Shown here piece after piece: positions 1 through 10,292 of a stretch of DNA of 64,000 nucleotides. Numbering within the stretch: position 1 is the first letter of the stretch; each line of letters starts with the position of its first letter. The DNA is from Fulvia fulva. Its lineage: Eukaryota > Ascomycota > Dothideomycetes > Mycosphaerellales > Mycosphaerellaceae. A model generated the notes under the pieces. The model was given only the letters and a program-made list of their open reading frames with translations, was not told where the DNA came from and made no database searches. The position numbers and the translations under genes were made by a program. The stretch covers positions 10,354,001 through 10,418,000 of the forward strand of contig NC_063012.1 in the NCBI RefSeq assembly GCF_020509005.1, in the 5' to 3' direction.

Positions 1-553
1 CATTGCCTAGCGCCCAGTACTTGACGTTGTAAGGCTTCTCGCGACCATGCCTTCGCCTCAGGTTCGCATAGTGTGTATCTTGCGTAGAGTTGCAGTACTC
101 CAGCCAGGCGAGTGCTTCATCGAGAGTGCCAGTGCCGAAGTTGAGCGCCAGATATGGCTCCGTCCCCACAATCTCGCACCATTGCATGAACTCGTCAGTC
201 CCGAATTGGTTGCTCTCAACACCAAGCCATGCTAGCTCTGGCCTTCTTGAGCGTTTCTCTTTCGGTCCAACACCATCAAGCCAGTGGTAAGTTGCAACAA
301 AGTTGCCTCCAGGATATCTCACAACTGGGCAATCGAGCTCTTTCATTGCCTCAATCACGTCTTTACGGAAGCCGTGCTCGTCGATCAAGTCCTTGTTGGA
401 GTTGTCTGGATCGTACAGGCCGCCATATATGCAGCGACCCATGTGCTCTGTGAAGCCTCCATATATGTTGTCGTTGATGTTGCTGAGCTTGCGATCTGGA
501 TGGACTGAGATGCTGGCCTGCTTGCCTGCTTCCAGCTTGGTGAAGGTCGTCAT
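1..553 (-). CDS. GH51 alpha-L-arabinofuranosidase, 5' part (runs off window)
   Basis: Reads from an ATG at 553 leftwards to base 1 with no stop (184 codons). The protein has no signal peptide and begins MTTFTKLEAG; it carries the GH51 core signatures GGFTEHMGRCIYGG, VVRYPGGNF, YHWLDGVGP, GVESNQFGTDEF and NFGTGTLDEAL, and stops at WALGN, just before the expected acid/base Glu of the family's GNE motif. Family knowledge: these enzymes release L-arabinose from arabinan and arabinoxylan; this subtype is usually intracellular or non-classically exported. It is divergent to the sugar transporter starting at 1671, which suggests a sugar-utilisation pair. The ATG overlaps the stop of a possible upstream spliced frame (ATGA). 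Confidence 0.9.
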   Translation of the reverse strand, partial: MTTFTKLEAGKQASISVHPDRKLSNINDNIYGGFTEHMGRCIYGGLYDPDNSNKDLIDEHGFRKDVIEAMKELDCPVVRYPGGNFVATYHWLDGVGPKEKRSRRPELAWLGVESNQFGTDEFMQWCEIVGTEPYLALNFGTGTLDEALAWLEYCNSTQDTHYANLRRRHGREKPYNVKYWALGN

Positions 554-1157
554 GATATTATCGGTACGAACGAAGTTGGCTGACAACGAGTTGGCTCGAG
601 TGTTATTGAGTCGTGTGCGGTGAAGAAGTTGATGAGTATAACGAGTGCGTTTTCGTTGAAGATAAGGACTAGAGCCGTGGAGATGATGCTGAGAATGAGT
701 ATAATCGCGGTCCAGTCAATAAGTGATTTAATAAGTGAGGCGAGTGATGTTATTACTGCCGTTCGCTGATTAGCTGGGATGGCTCGAAATATCCTAAGAG
801 CGAGCTGAAGGAGTGAATCAATAAAATCGAGTATATCCTTCTAAGACATACTAGATGATAAGGTAGTAAGGGGAGGGAAATAACTCCAGGGAGCCGATGA
901 AGAAAATCAACATACCTCGACAGCAGGCAACAGCCCGTTCCTGCAGTTCGGCGTCTGACACCATGTTAGGTGGTTGCGATAAGTGAGGCAGGTAGCAATC
1001 GCCCCTTACTTACATGTATATCGAATTCGGGTGTCCTCAAATGTGATGACAATAGCGTGACAGAGGAAAGAGCATTGTTTGATCCCAACGGCGGCCTGGA
1101 TCTCTCAGGTACAGCTCCATAGTTTCCACAGCTCACATGCCAGGACGTGCTTGACAT
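550..1157 (-). CDS. Possible small three-exon membrane protein overlapping the arabinofuranosidase start
   Basis: Not visible as one frame; it appears when spliced. Exon 1 is 1157-1014 (48 codons from ATG), exon 2 is 954-916 (13 codons), exon 3 is 840-550 (96 codons plus TGA). Every junction is phase 0. Intron 1 begins GTAAGT and ends with a CTAAC branch site then GTGTCAG; intron 2 begins GTATGT and ends GTCTTAG. The 157-aa product has a basic, Ser-rich N-terminus and a hydrophobic C-terminal half with a probable membrane segment (WTAIILILSIISTALVLIF). Its stop TGA overlaps the ATG of the arabinofuranosidase as ATGA. No family recognised. It could be a lineage-specific gene, a spliced upstream ORF in the leader of the enzyme, or chance in an AT-rich stretch. 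Confidence 0.4.
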
Positions 1158-1670
1158 TACTGCCGCAGCTGCAGTCAACCGTCAACGCATGACATTCGAC
1201 ATAGGCGAGGACGATGGTAAGTCAAGATTGGTGGAAGAAATCGACCTTCTCGCTCCGGCAAACGACACGGGAAGGAATGCGCCGAGCCTGAGCTGGCTGT
1301 CTGAGGTCTCTCCACATCTCAGCCGCCAGCGATTTCCACTTCCCTCCACAAAGCTTGTGTAGCTGCCCATGGGAAGGCAATGCATCAACGAAGCAATGAA
1401 GACGGCGAGACGCCCTGTCAATCATTTCTGCCGCCATGACAGATCCGCCTAGCCAAGTTCAGCACATGGAGGCATGAGCTCCGCTTGCGAGGCACGCGTG
1501 AGACGCCACGCGACGCGGAACAAAAGACGGTACAGCGGCATCAAAGAAGGTAGACTCTCGGTTCGGTTGATTGTTTTGTTCTACTACATATTGGCGCCAG
1601 TCCCACGCGGTCGAGAGGTAGGTGAAAGCTACTGTTCGTCTTGCAATACGACATATACCATCTGTTCGCC
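1158..1670. other. Intergenic region between the arabinofuranosidase side and the sugar transporter
   Basis: No coding frame supported. It probably holds the divergent promoters. One GGCTAG on the minus strand (plus bases 1449-1454) matches the GGCTAR core reported for XlnR/AraR-type regulators, but a six-base match is weak evidence. Confidence 0.4.
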
Positions 1671-3586
1671 ATGGCGTTGCCTCCAAAGTGGTATCGTAAG
1701 CACACCAGATCTATTGTTGTGAAAGGATGGAACTGACGTTCTCCAGAGTTCCTGGTCTCTGTCTTCGCGTCCCTAGGCAGTGTGCTCTACGGATATGATC
1801 TCGGTGTCATCGCAGGCGCTGTTGCGTCGAACAACTTCGTCGCGACCTTTGACCCGACCAAAGCTGAAACGGGGGCTGTCGTGTCGGTCTTCACAGGAGG
1901 CGCTTTCTTTGGAGCAGGGCTTGCAGGTCCCGCTGGCGACTATCTTGGACGCAAGAAGACGATCTTGCTCGGTGCCCTGATCTTCATCTTAGGAGGTGGA
2001 CTACAGGCTGGCGCTCAGAATTTGGGATATCTCTATGCTGGACGAGCAATTGCTGGACTTGGCGTTGGCTTTCTTGTCATGATTATCCCCCTCTACCAGG
2101 CCGAGCTCGCGCATCCTGATATCCGTGGCCGTGTGACTGCGTTGCAACAGTTCATGTTGGGAGTTGGAGCGCTGGTGAGTAAATCCGAAGGGCAGAAGAC
2201 ATCAACTGTCTGGAACATGCGCGCGGCATCCCTAGCTTAGTCGCGGTTGCCAAGACATTGCTACGTGGTGTTCGAGTATGGCTAACACCCTTCTTTTCAG
2301 GTGGCTAGTTGGGTTTCGTACGCAACGTATACCTACTTCCCGGATTCCAGCAGCCATCAATGGCGGGTCAGTCTTGGTATTCAGGTCATTCCAGCTGGGT
2401 TCCTTGCGATGTTGATCATGTTCTTCCCTGAGTCCCCTCGGTAAGCTGAATTTACAACCTGCTTAGGCTGTCTCACCAAGTGCTAACCATGGACAGATGG
2501 CTCATCGATCATGGCTACGCCGAGGAAGGCCTCCGTACACTCGCCAAGCTCCACTCACACGGCGATACATCGAATGCCTGGGTTGTTGCTGAGTACAATC
2601 AGATCCAGGACATGATCACCTTCGAACACGACCACGAGGCGAAGTCCTATAAGGAGCTGTTCACCAACAGGTCCTCATTCCGCCGTCTTTTTCTTGCTGT
2701 CAGCATCCAGGCCTCTGTTCAGATGACGGGTGTATCTGCGATTCAATATTACTCTCCAGGTAAGCAAAGGAGATGCCATCTTATCCGCGCATGCTTGAGC
2801 CATCGCATGTCGAGAGGCTGCGCGTTCGTACGATGTTAGCTAATGCTCTTCTGTTCGACAGACATCTTCCGCCAAATCGGCATCCCAGGCTCTGATACCC
2901 TCAAGTACCAAGGCATCAGCTCCATCATCGCTCTCATCGCGCAGTTCTGCTGCATCCTCTTCATCGATTACACTGGTCGACGATGGGCTATGATCGGTGG
3001 CAATCTAGGCAATTGCGTGACCTTTATAATCGCAACGATCCTGCTGGCTAAATTCCCGCCTGGCGAGTCGAACAATAAAGCTGCATCTTGGGGCTTCATT
3101 CTAATCACTTGGGTGTATAATTTCAGTTTCTCGGCAACAAACGGGCCCCTGTCTTGGATCGTGCCCGCTGAGATATTCGACACCAGGACACGATCCAAGG
3201 GTGTTTCCATAGCGACGATGATGTCGTTTGCTTTCAACACCATGATCGGGCAGGTCACACCCATCGCCATCGAGAACATTGGGTGGAGGTTCTATCTCGT
3301 CTTTGTGATCTGTAACTTCACCAACGCCATCTTCTTTTGTAAGTGAAAAGATTCCAACACTGGAGCTGCACATGCTAACCACGAGCAATCAGGGGCGATA
3401 CAGCCAGAAACGGCCAAGAGGCCGCTGGAGGAGATGAACTACCTGTTCACGAACGCTCCGCTCTTTGTTCCATCGATGAATATGAAGGATTTCGATCAGC
3501 ACGATCTGGAACACAGAGTCGCAGAGGTGGAGGCGAAGGGAAGCATTCACAGCCATATTGAGGAAAGACAGCAGCGTGATTTCTGA
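1671..3586 (+). CDS. MFS sugar transporter (sugar porter family), 6 exons
   Basis: Exons 1671-1695, 1747-2174, 2301-2440, 2497-2759, 2862-3338 and 3393-3586 join into 508 aa. All introns are GT..AG and the summed length is in frame. Sugar porter signatures are in order: LYGYDLGVIAGA in helix 1, DYLGRKKT in the helix 2-3 loop, AGRAIAGLGVGF, PESPRW before the central loop, DYTGRRW in the helix 8-9 loop, and a cytosolic tail after PETAKRP. Family knowledge: proton-coupled hexose or pentose import at the plasma membrane. The substrate cannot be read from sequence; its divergent neighbour, a GH51 arabinofuranosidase, makes pentose or arabino-sugar uptake a reasonable inference. Exon 1 is very short (8 codons), so the start depends on the intron at 1696-1746; no alternative in-frame ATG preserves helix 1. 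Confidence 0.9.
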
Positions 3587-4177
3587 GGTGCCTAGACTTT
3601 GGCCTTAGAAGTAAATAGCATCGTAGTTGGACAGCCTGCTACTCGATGACGATGTATGCCATAGAATCGTAAAGCGCCAACCAGATAGATAGATCCTGCT
3701 GACAGACCAACGTACCAAGTATCAATTACAGATTCACGAACCTTGGCCAGCATGAGGATCGAAATGACGACGCCACAAGATTGGCGCAAAGTAGAAGACT
3801 CACTGGCGGTACGCTCATCAGAAAGACAAAACAATAACGACCGCAAAGTCTCGTCGCCATGGCGATGCCGACGTATCTGCGATGCCAGAGAGCAAAAACA
3901 AGCCTTGGGTCAACGATGTTCCAAATTCAGTATCAGAAGTGATGGTGTCAGCATCGTGTTTCAGAGGGCTGCTTCGCCTTCCGATCACATGCTTTCGGAA
4001 GGATGTCCTCGCTTTGGTGGAACTGCTTGCGTGTGCGTTTCGCCACGGCAGCGGGCCAGCAAGTGAGGACTGTCCAGCTTGATGAATCAGAGAGGTACCA
4101 TGTATCACGTTAGAAGTGTGGGAAGTTATTGTACGGGCTCATATAGGGTGTTTCAAAAGCAGGTTGTGTATTGCATG

Positions 4178-4240
4178 TGTCTATCTAGAATAGACAAGTG
4201 TTGCTCTTGAAGAGGCTGCAGGTGACTAATCAGTCACCTG
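4178..4240. repeat. Two adjacent perfect inverted repeats
   Basis: The first has 7-bp arms TGTCTAT (4178-4184) and ATAGACA (4190-4196) around CTAGA. The second has 9-bp arms CAGGTGACT (4219-4227) and AGTCACCTG (4232-4240) around AATC. The second contains two opposed TGACT half sites, the kind bound by bZIP factors. A regulatory site or a mobile-element end is possible; no gene start lies nearby. Confidence 0.5.
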
Positions 4241-4729
4241 ATTCTTGGCATACGTGGCCTCAAGTTTTGATGATGGGATGTTGCCCATGTGCACGCTCGG
4301 ATCGCGACACCATGTACGTACAGGAGCATACGGCTCCTAATAAGTTACTACTAACAAAGGAGACCGGATGCGGTGAGGTATGTAGAGCCCATTGTCCAAC
4401 ACAGCTCGTGCATTCTGTCAGTGTGCTGAATTTTGTTGATGCTGGAGGGGGCACGGGAGGGTATCTAGAGCAATCTCCCTGGCGCGAGCAATGCTGATAT
4501 ATGACTTGACATCAAAGGCAATAGCGACATCATACAGTATGAGCAGTGGGAGTTGAACGCTCGGAGGTCATGCCGTGTCATTTGGGAAGGCGTCACGCTC
4601 CACACTGACCAAACCGCCCAGAACAACTGGTGGGATTATGTTCATTTCTGAAGGTGTTGTTCTATCCCTCTATTCACATCCACACCACCTTGTTCTTCGT
4701 TCTGCTGCGTCTATAGTCACAATGTGTAT

Positions 4730-4963
4730 CTACTGCGTTCTTCTGACCCCTGCTGAATATGATATTCTCCAATCTCTCGGGTGATATGGCTGTCTTGAGC
4801 CTGCAGTGTCCAGGGCATTGCGCACCTGATGCCTTGTGGGTGCGAAGAGCGGTTTGAAGGTCTTAACAAGGTCTCTTTGCGAGCACTTGATGCCCTTAAG
4901 TCTGCAGTAGTGATAGGCTCCTACTATCTGATTCTTTTGAGGTGTTGAAAGGTGTTTGGTCAT
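4730..4963 (-). mobile_element. Transposase-like helix-turn-helix remnant
   Basis: A 77-codon frame beginning MTKHLSTPQKNQIVGAYHYC and continuing KGIKCSQRDLVKTF. The spacing resembles the N-terminal helix-turn-helix of fungal Tc1/mariner-type transposases (LTP..R..IVGA....G...S...V...F, from memory of the family). The frame extends upstream to an ATG at 5233, but residues before MTKH look non-coding. No DDE catalytic domain follows downstream in any frame I could read, so this would be a 5' fragment of a decayed element. It could also be chance similarity. Confidence 0.3.
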
Positions 4964-6487
4964 CTTGCAGTAGCTTCTCCAATCCAAGAAACAGGTGAAA
5001 AGTTTGCGACGGTAGCATGCGACAACAAGACCACATATAGCCAATCCAAGCACGACAATTTGTTCAGTGATGTATCCAGATACGTATATAAATTTGCTGG
5101 TTGCAATGGGCCTGATATTGGATAAAGAAAACACGATTGAATATGTAGTGTTGTTTTTTGGTGGAGGTGGGCGCTTTGGTCCGTATGACGCGTGGGCGTG
5201 TTTCGACTTGGCCGCAGGTTTGAACGCTCTCATGTTTGATTGTCATCCCTATGCGGTGCTTTACCGAAGAAGGGTGAATGAATACTTCACGCGTTCACGC
5301 GCAGCACTGACGTTGGTACAACATCGCAATCGAAGACGAGCAGTTGATGAGGAAAATGGCCCATTCTTGTTGAGTTGATATGAAGGTCCAACTTGGGCAT
5401 CGGCAGTCATCGTGATTGCCTCCCCGCAGTTCTCCTTTGTCATGCCTGGCAGGGATTATCCTAGTTCTTCTCGAACATCTCTTCTCTTCCTGTTGCTAAC
5501 TTTTCACTTCCTGGATACATGACCTTCATTTGGCATCGACAACAAGACACATCCCAAGACTAATAACATTCAAACGACAGATGCGCTGTCCTTTCACGCA
5601 ACCGTCGCAGCTTCCAGAACAGCACACAACACTATCAATAGCTGTCAACGTCCTCCAACGACGGCGTTGTTCCATGCCAGCAACAAACGTCAGCGCGAAC
5701 TGGAAGCTTCTCCGGCGGAATAGAAGCAATGCTCCTATTCTTGCACCCATGGTCTTGACGTGTGCCACCTCGTGATCTACAATGAGTCTCAACGAGAGTC
5801 GTGACAGGCCACAGTGACAGGCCGCGTCCGGAGATCAACGTCGAGTCAAAAGGCGCAGCATCAAGCCCAGAAGCTACATACCCAAGACGCGGACTCATGG
5901 TATGTCCCTTGTATGGCGACTTGGGAGCCATGGGCCATACGCCTGAGAATATTGTTTCGTGGCCTGTGCCACGACATGCTGCGTCCGGGACACAGCATGC
6001 ACGCCCGCTCGACTCCCTGGCAGACTGCACGCATTGAGCACTACCATTCAGCGGACCGGAAGCAAGGCCAGCTCGTATCAAGGAACGAGATTCGTTGACT
6101 GACACTCTTGTACCTGCAGCATGTCAGCCAGTACCTGCAGTTTTGCTTTGACCCCCCGTTCCTCAGTAACGGGCAAGTCCTTGCCCCAATAAACTCACAG
6201 CGACGCTCATTCGCAGACATGGTGAGGACTGCTAATGAACACAATCTCGCCTCCTCCCGCCATCACCTGAATCGACACGGCGATATAAGCATCCCATGTC
6301 GTTTCAAAGCGTCCCTCACTCTCGACAACCCATCCAGGCATAACTTACTGCAGACCAATACTTGACTTCGGTCGTCCTCTCTTTTAGAACAAATTCAGCT
6401 CTAATCACCGTCGTCCTTCTGTCACACTCGTTTTTTGCTTCCACCTTCTTAACACCAACCGGACCGCTATCAATCACCAAGATCAAG

Positions 6488-8130
6488 ATGCGTTACGCTT
6501 TCGTTGCCGCTACTCTCTTCGCCGGTGCATTGGCCGCGCAGCAGGCTCCGGCTCCACCAAGTACGTTGATCTGGGGACATCAGAGGGGTGAGATGGGAGC
6601 GTTGGAACTGATGAACGATCTAGGCTATGGCCCAGCACCAGTGCCAGCTGAGCATCCAACGAGTCCTGAGCAGCCGCAGCCGGAACAGCCCAAGGTGAGT
6701 TACCATGAAATGGAGGCATGGTAGTCCGAAGGTCGAGGTTATGGATCGACCATGGTCGGACAACGGCTATGAGTCGACAATCCAGAAACCATGCTGCGGT
6801 GCTCTAGCGTTTGATCATGCATCGCTAACATTGCTCAGGCACCATCGCCAGCTCCACCATCATATGCTCCACCGGCCGCCCCACCGGCCGCTCCTCCAGC
6901 TCAGCCAGAGATGCCACCAAAGGTAAGTTGGAGTATGAAGGCATGGTACTGCTTGGAAAGTCCGAGGGCAGCGGTGATCATCGGCGTCCCTCGATACAAA
7001 CGGCGAGCCAAAAGCATTCGGTCTCGAATCTTGCAGCACCGTCAGCGATATGCCCACCATGGCGACCACGGCGAGACGCGAAGCCGATTTGTTCACTGCT
7101 AACATCTTGAAGGCACCAGTGCAACCTCCGGTAGTGATCGTGACGACCACCTGCAGCGAGGTGCCAGTCGCAACACCACCAGCGCCAGTGCAGCCTCCGG
7201 TGCAGCCCCAGCCGCAGCCTCCGGTTCAACCACAACCTCCTGCTGTACCCGAGCATCCAGTACAGGTATGTCAATTTCTGTCATTCTCCAACGATATTGC
7301 GTAAGTGGGGCGGTCGGATCGAGGCATGTCTTCAAGCCGCTTGCTGTCGAATGCCTCGTGACCACTCCTGATCAGTCAACGTCGTGGGTTGCGGGATACT
7401 TCCTCCCCCAAGACCTCACCTTCCACGCTGCATGTGGAAGCAGGACCGAGATTGGGTCGACATGATTGTCACAAATTGGCCTGCTCCAATACAATCACTA
7501 GGCGTTGCACGTACGTCTGCTTCGCGATGAGCATCGTGAGATGCTTGGAGCAAGCATACGTGGTGACTAGACCTCCACGTTGCGGGACTTCACACTCCCT
7601 GAAACATTTCGAGTGAACTCGTACGAACGACGCTAACTTTTCTCAAGCCGCAGCCACAGCCACCTGCTCAACCAAATGTTCCGGTTTCTCCCAACATGCC
7701 ACCACAACCGGAACAGCCTCCAGCTTACCAGCCACCTGCTCAGCCAAACGTCCCCGTGACACCGGTCTCGCCAAACATGCCACAGCCTCCCGCTCCTCCA
7801 GCTTATCAACCTCCTGTCCAGCCAAATGTTCCGGTCTCGCCAAACGTGCCACAGCCTCCCGCTCCTCCAGCTTATCAACCTCCCGCCCAGCCAAATGTTC
7901 CTGTCTCGCCAAACCAGCCCCAGGCACCACCATACCCAGTGCCATCTGCCAGCGTCCCAGTTGCACCATACCCAACGGGCACCGCACCACCAACCTTCCA
8001 ACCAACTGGCACTGCGTACGTTCCAAAGCCATCGGGCACCCCAATCACCCCATACGAAGGCTCGGCATCGAACCTCAACGCGTTCGGTCTGCTCGCTGGT
8101 GCCGGTGCTGCTGTGGCCCTCTTCATCTAA
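6488..8130 (+). CDS. Proline-rich secreted protein with signal peptide and GPI-anchor-like C-terminus, 5 exons
   Basis: Exons 6488-6560, 6624-6694, 6839-6922, 7113-7265 and 7648-8130 join into 287 aa. Introns are GT..AG; the last three are phase 0, so each middle exon adds a self-contained Pro/Gln/Ala-rich block. The N-terminus MRYAFVAATLFAGALAA is a signal peptide. The middle is almost only P, Q, A, V, S and N, with three near-copies of AYQPPAQPNVPVSPN. The last ~25 residues, from SASNLNAFG to GAGAAVALFI, form the small-residue site plus hydrophobic tail typical of GPI attachment. Inferred role: cell-wall or surface structural protein resembling an extensin-like polymer. It has no recognised enzymatic domain. 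The 382-bp last intron is long for this genome and could hide a skipped exon. Confidence 0.8.
7723..7932 (+). repeat. Tandem 69-78 bp coding repeat in the proline-rich protein
   Basis: Three in-frame copies begin at 7723, 7801 and 7870 (periods 78 and 69 bp), each starting GCTTAYCARCC and encoding AYQPP.QPNVPV. Copies 2 and 3 are nearly identical. Such arrays tend to change copy number in fungal surface proteins. Confidence 0.85.
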
Positions 8131-8713
8131 GCGAGTACTTGCGAATGTACGGTCATGTCAGGCTACTGGAAGGCACAATATCGCGCAGCACGGCCATGAC
8201 CAAGCATTGGACAGGTGCAAGATACCCCAGAGCCACTTTGAGGTGGATCCTTTTGTTCATGTCAAACAGTGGTTGCGGTTGTATTAATGTAATAAGCACA
8301 CATGATGGTCGGACTGGCGGCGGTGGCTGGTGAGATAGCGACGTACAGAGACACCTTACTAGAAACCTACAGCTGAGAGTTCTGCTTCTGCTTCGCTTCG
8401 CTTCTACCGTTCTTGGCCATTGTGTACACCAAGGGGTACACATCGGAGTATCATTTCGTTCTCTTCTACCTATCCTGCTACCCTCATGCCGTGCAACTTG
8501 TGATCCCTCCTCCTGCCGTAGCCTTGAGCGAGCCAAGAACCACAAATCAGGCGGCAGAACATCATCGACAAGAGTGGCGAGGTTGCCATCCCGACTTGGC
8601 TTTGACTTTATAAGTCAATTACATTAACTTCTGCGCCCAAGTAACGTACCTACAGTACAAATCTCGGTCAGAACCCGATCCCATCAACAGACAAGGATAA
8701 AGGTACACGGTAC
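8131..8713. other. Intergenic, no gene seen
   Basis: Between the 3' ends of the wall-protein gene (+) and the methyltransferase pseudogene (-). Presumably it holds both 3' untranslated regions. No repeat or coding frame supported. Confidence 0.5.
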
Positions 8714-9912
8714 TTACATCGGCAGCCAAGCATGACTGCGCTTATCACTCAACTCATCTCGCACCCCTTTGAAGAAGGCCTCAATTTCGTCCGGACTCCA
8801 CTGCAACACTCTGGTGAAAAAGCCCAGAGCAATTGCTGGCAGACCCTCGCGCAACGTCTCCATTTCGAACACGCCGGCTTCTTTCAATATGCTGTTCTAG
8901 GGCCAGCCGCCGATGGGGACTTTGAATGTGCGCTCGTGGATGTTTGTGAATCCGGCTTCGGAGACGTAGCTGGGCCATTTCTTTGGGGCGTGCAAGTCGC
9001 GGCCGGCTTTTGAGCAGCCTTCGGTTAGTTCGATGAAGAATTGGCAGAGTTGGCTGTTGATGGGGATGGAGCCGTCGTCGGAGTGGGGAGGGTTTGTGAG
9101 GCTATAGGGTGATTAGTGTGTAGGAACAACTTGCAGTAGTGGCTATAAGATCCATACTCTGCGAGCTCGATCCATCCACCGGGCTTCAGCGCGGCGAACG
9201 ATTTGCTGCATATTTGCGACCAGTTGCTTACGGCAGTGCAGTTGAAGCGGTTGTGCACGAAGTCGAATGGTGCCGAGTACGTCCAGTCGTCATCCCTATC
9301 GACATTGATCAGCTCACGTCGCAAAGAAGTGTAGTGCGTCGGACAACTGCCAGCGATTTGACTCACCAATCGTCAATCTCAAATTGCACCCCAGGTGGGA
9401 CAGCTCCAGGCTGGATTGCACTGAGGTCCGTTCCAACTATTTGAGCCTCGGGGTACTTCTCCGCCATCTCAATGCACCAGTTGCCGCCGCCTGTGCCTAG
9501 ATCTAGTATACGCTGCGGCGACTCAAGTGGCGCAAGATGCAGGGTCCCACCAAGGATGAGTTTGAACCAGTGATGCTTATGTTTTCTCGGTCCATCTCTT
9601 GCTCATCATTGGGGGTCATGTATCTCCCATCTTTGTATGCATCTGGCCGGTCAACTAACGCTACGCTTTCACCTTCGAGATACATAGTCAGAACTTACGG
9701 TATCTTCGCCCATTCTCCCGTCGCTATGATGATGGTCAGAGCTACGACTCGCAGGAAGATTCTGAATACAGCTTTCTGAATACAGCTGTACTCACATATG
9801 CTGTAATGCTTGAGCTCAGACTGGTCAGCTCACTGTCTCCATCAGTGTCGTATGAGGAATCGTGGTCTACAAAGCCTCGGTCGACTTCCAGATGAGACGC
9901 GTCAGTATCCAT
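8714..9912 (-). pseudogene. LaeA-like SAM-dependent methyltransferase, broken by a frameshift and a stop
   Basis: Five exons: 9912-9796, 9723-9699, 9642-9367, 9295-9158 and 9101-8714, with good GT..AG introns. The order of motifs is that of the fungal LaeA-like family: NGRRYHAYKDGRYM.PNDEQE, then ILDLGTGGGNWCIEMA (SAM motif I), VGTDLSAIQP, PFDFVHNR, LKPGGWIELA and a helical C-terminus ending AWLPM. Two lesions: one base is missing near 9577-9582, where frame is lost between DEQEMDREN and KHHWFKLILGG; and an in-frame TAG at 8899-8897 follows PIGGWP, where the family normally has a Lys. The exon sum is 944 nt; one more base gives a multiple of three. Two independent lesions argue for a real pseudogene; a sequencing error could explain one of them. 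Confidence 0.8.
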
Positions 9913-10292
9913 GCCTTGTATCGAGACAAGATGATCGTATGACAGGAGAATGAGATAGGCCTCTAGCTACGAGGGCTGTGTGGCTGGTGAGGTGAAGTGA
10001 TTCCATCGTATTTCTGTCAACGCACCAAACCCACCACGATGCTGGTCTAGGTCGCATTGGCGAAATCTGCGGCACAGTATGGACTGTGTCGTGATGGGAT
10101 CGTTGCCCTTGCACGCTGCATGAACAAGAGCGGACTGTGTGGTCTTCGCTAGGGTCTGCCGGGTTCCTCCGAGCCGAGGACCCACAACACCTCAAACGTC
10201 CTTCCGACGACGACAACATCGACATTCACTCAATCTTGCCCTCCGCCGGTACTGTATGGCGGTAGAAGTGGCAGATACCAGAGAAAAACAAG
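9913..10292. other. Intergenic divergent promoter region
   Basis: 380 bp between the methyltransferase pseudogene start (-) and the oxygenase gene start (+). No coding frame or clear motif. Confidence 0.45.

Larger units (their letters stand above)
3587..6487. other. Gene-poor stretch between transporter and GPI-type protein
   Basis: About 2.9 kb with only short frames that show no coding character. It contains the transposase-like relic at 4730-4963 and the hairpins at 4178-4240, listed separately. The pyrimidine-rich run before 6488 is probably the leader of the wall-protein gene. Nothing else was recognised. Confidence 0.5.

Noticed and set aside
7266..7647. Possible extra exon in the long last intron of the proline-rich protein
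   Set aside because: No Pro/Gln-rich in-frame segment with both splice sites could be found inside the 382-bp intron.
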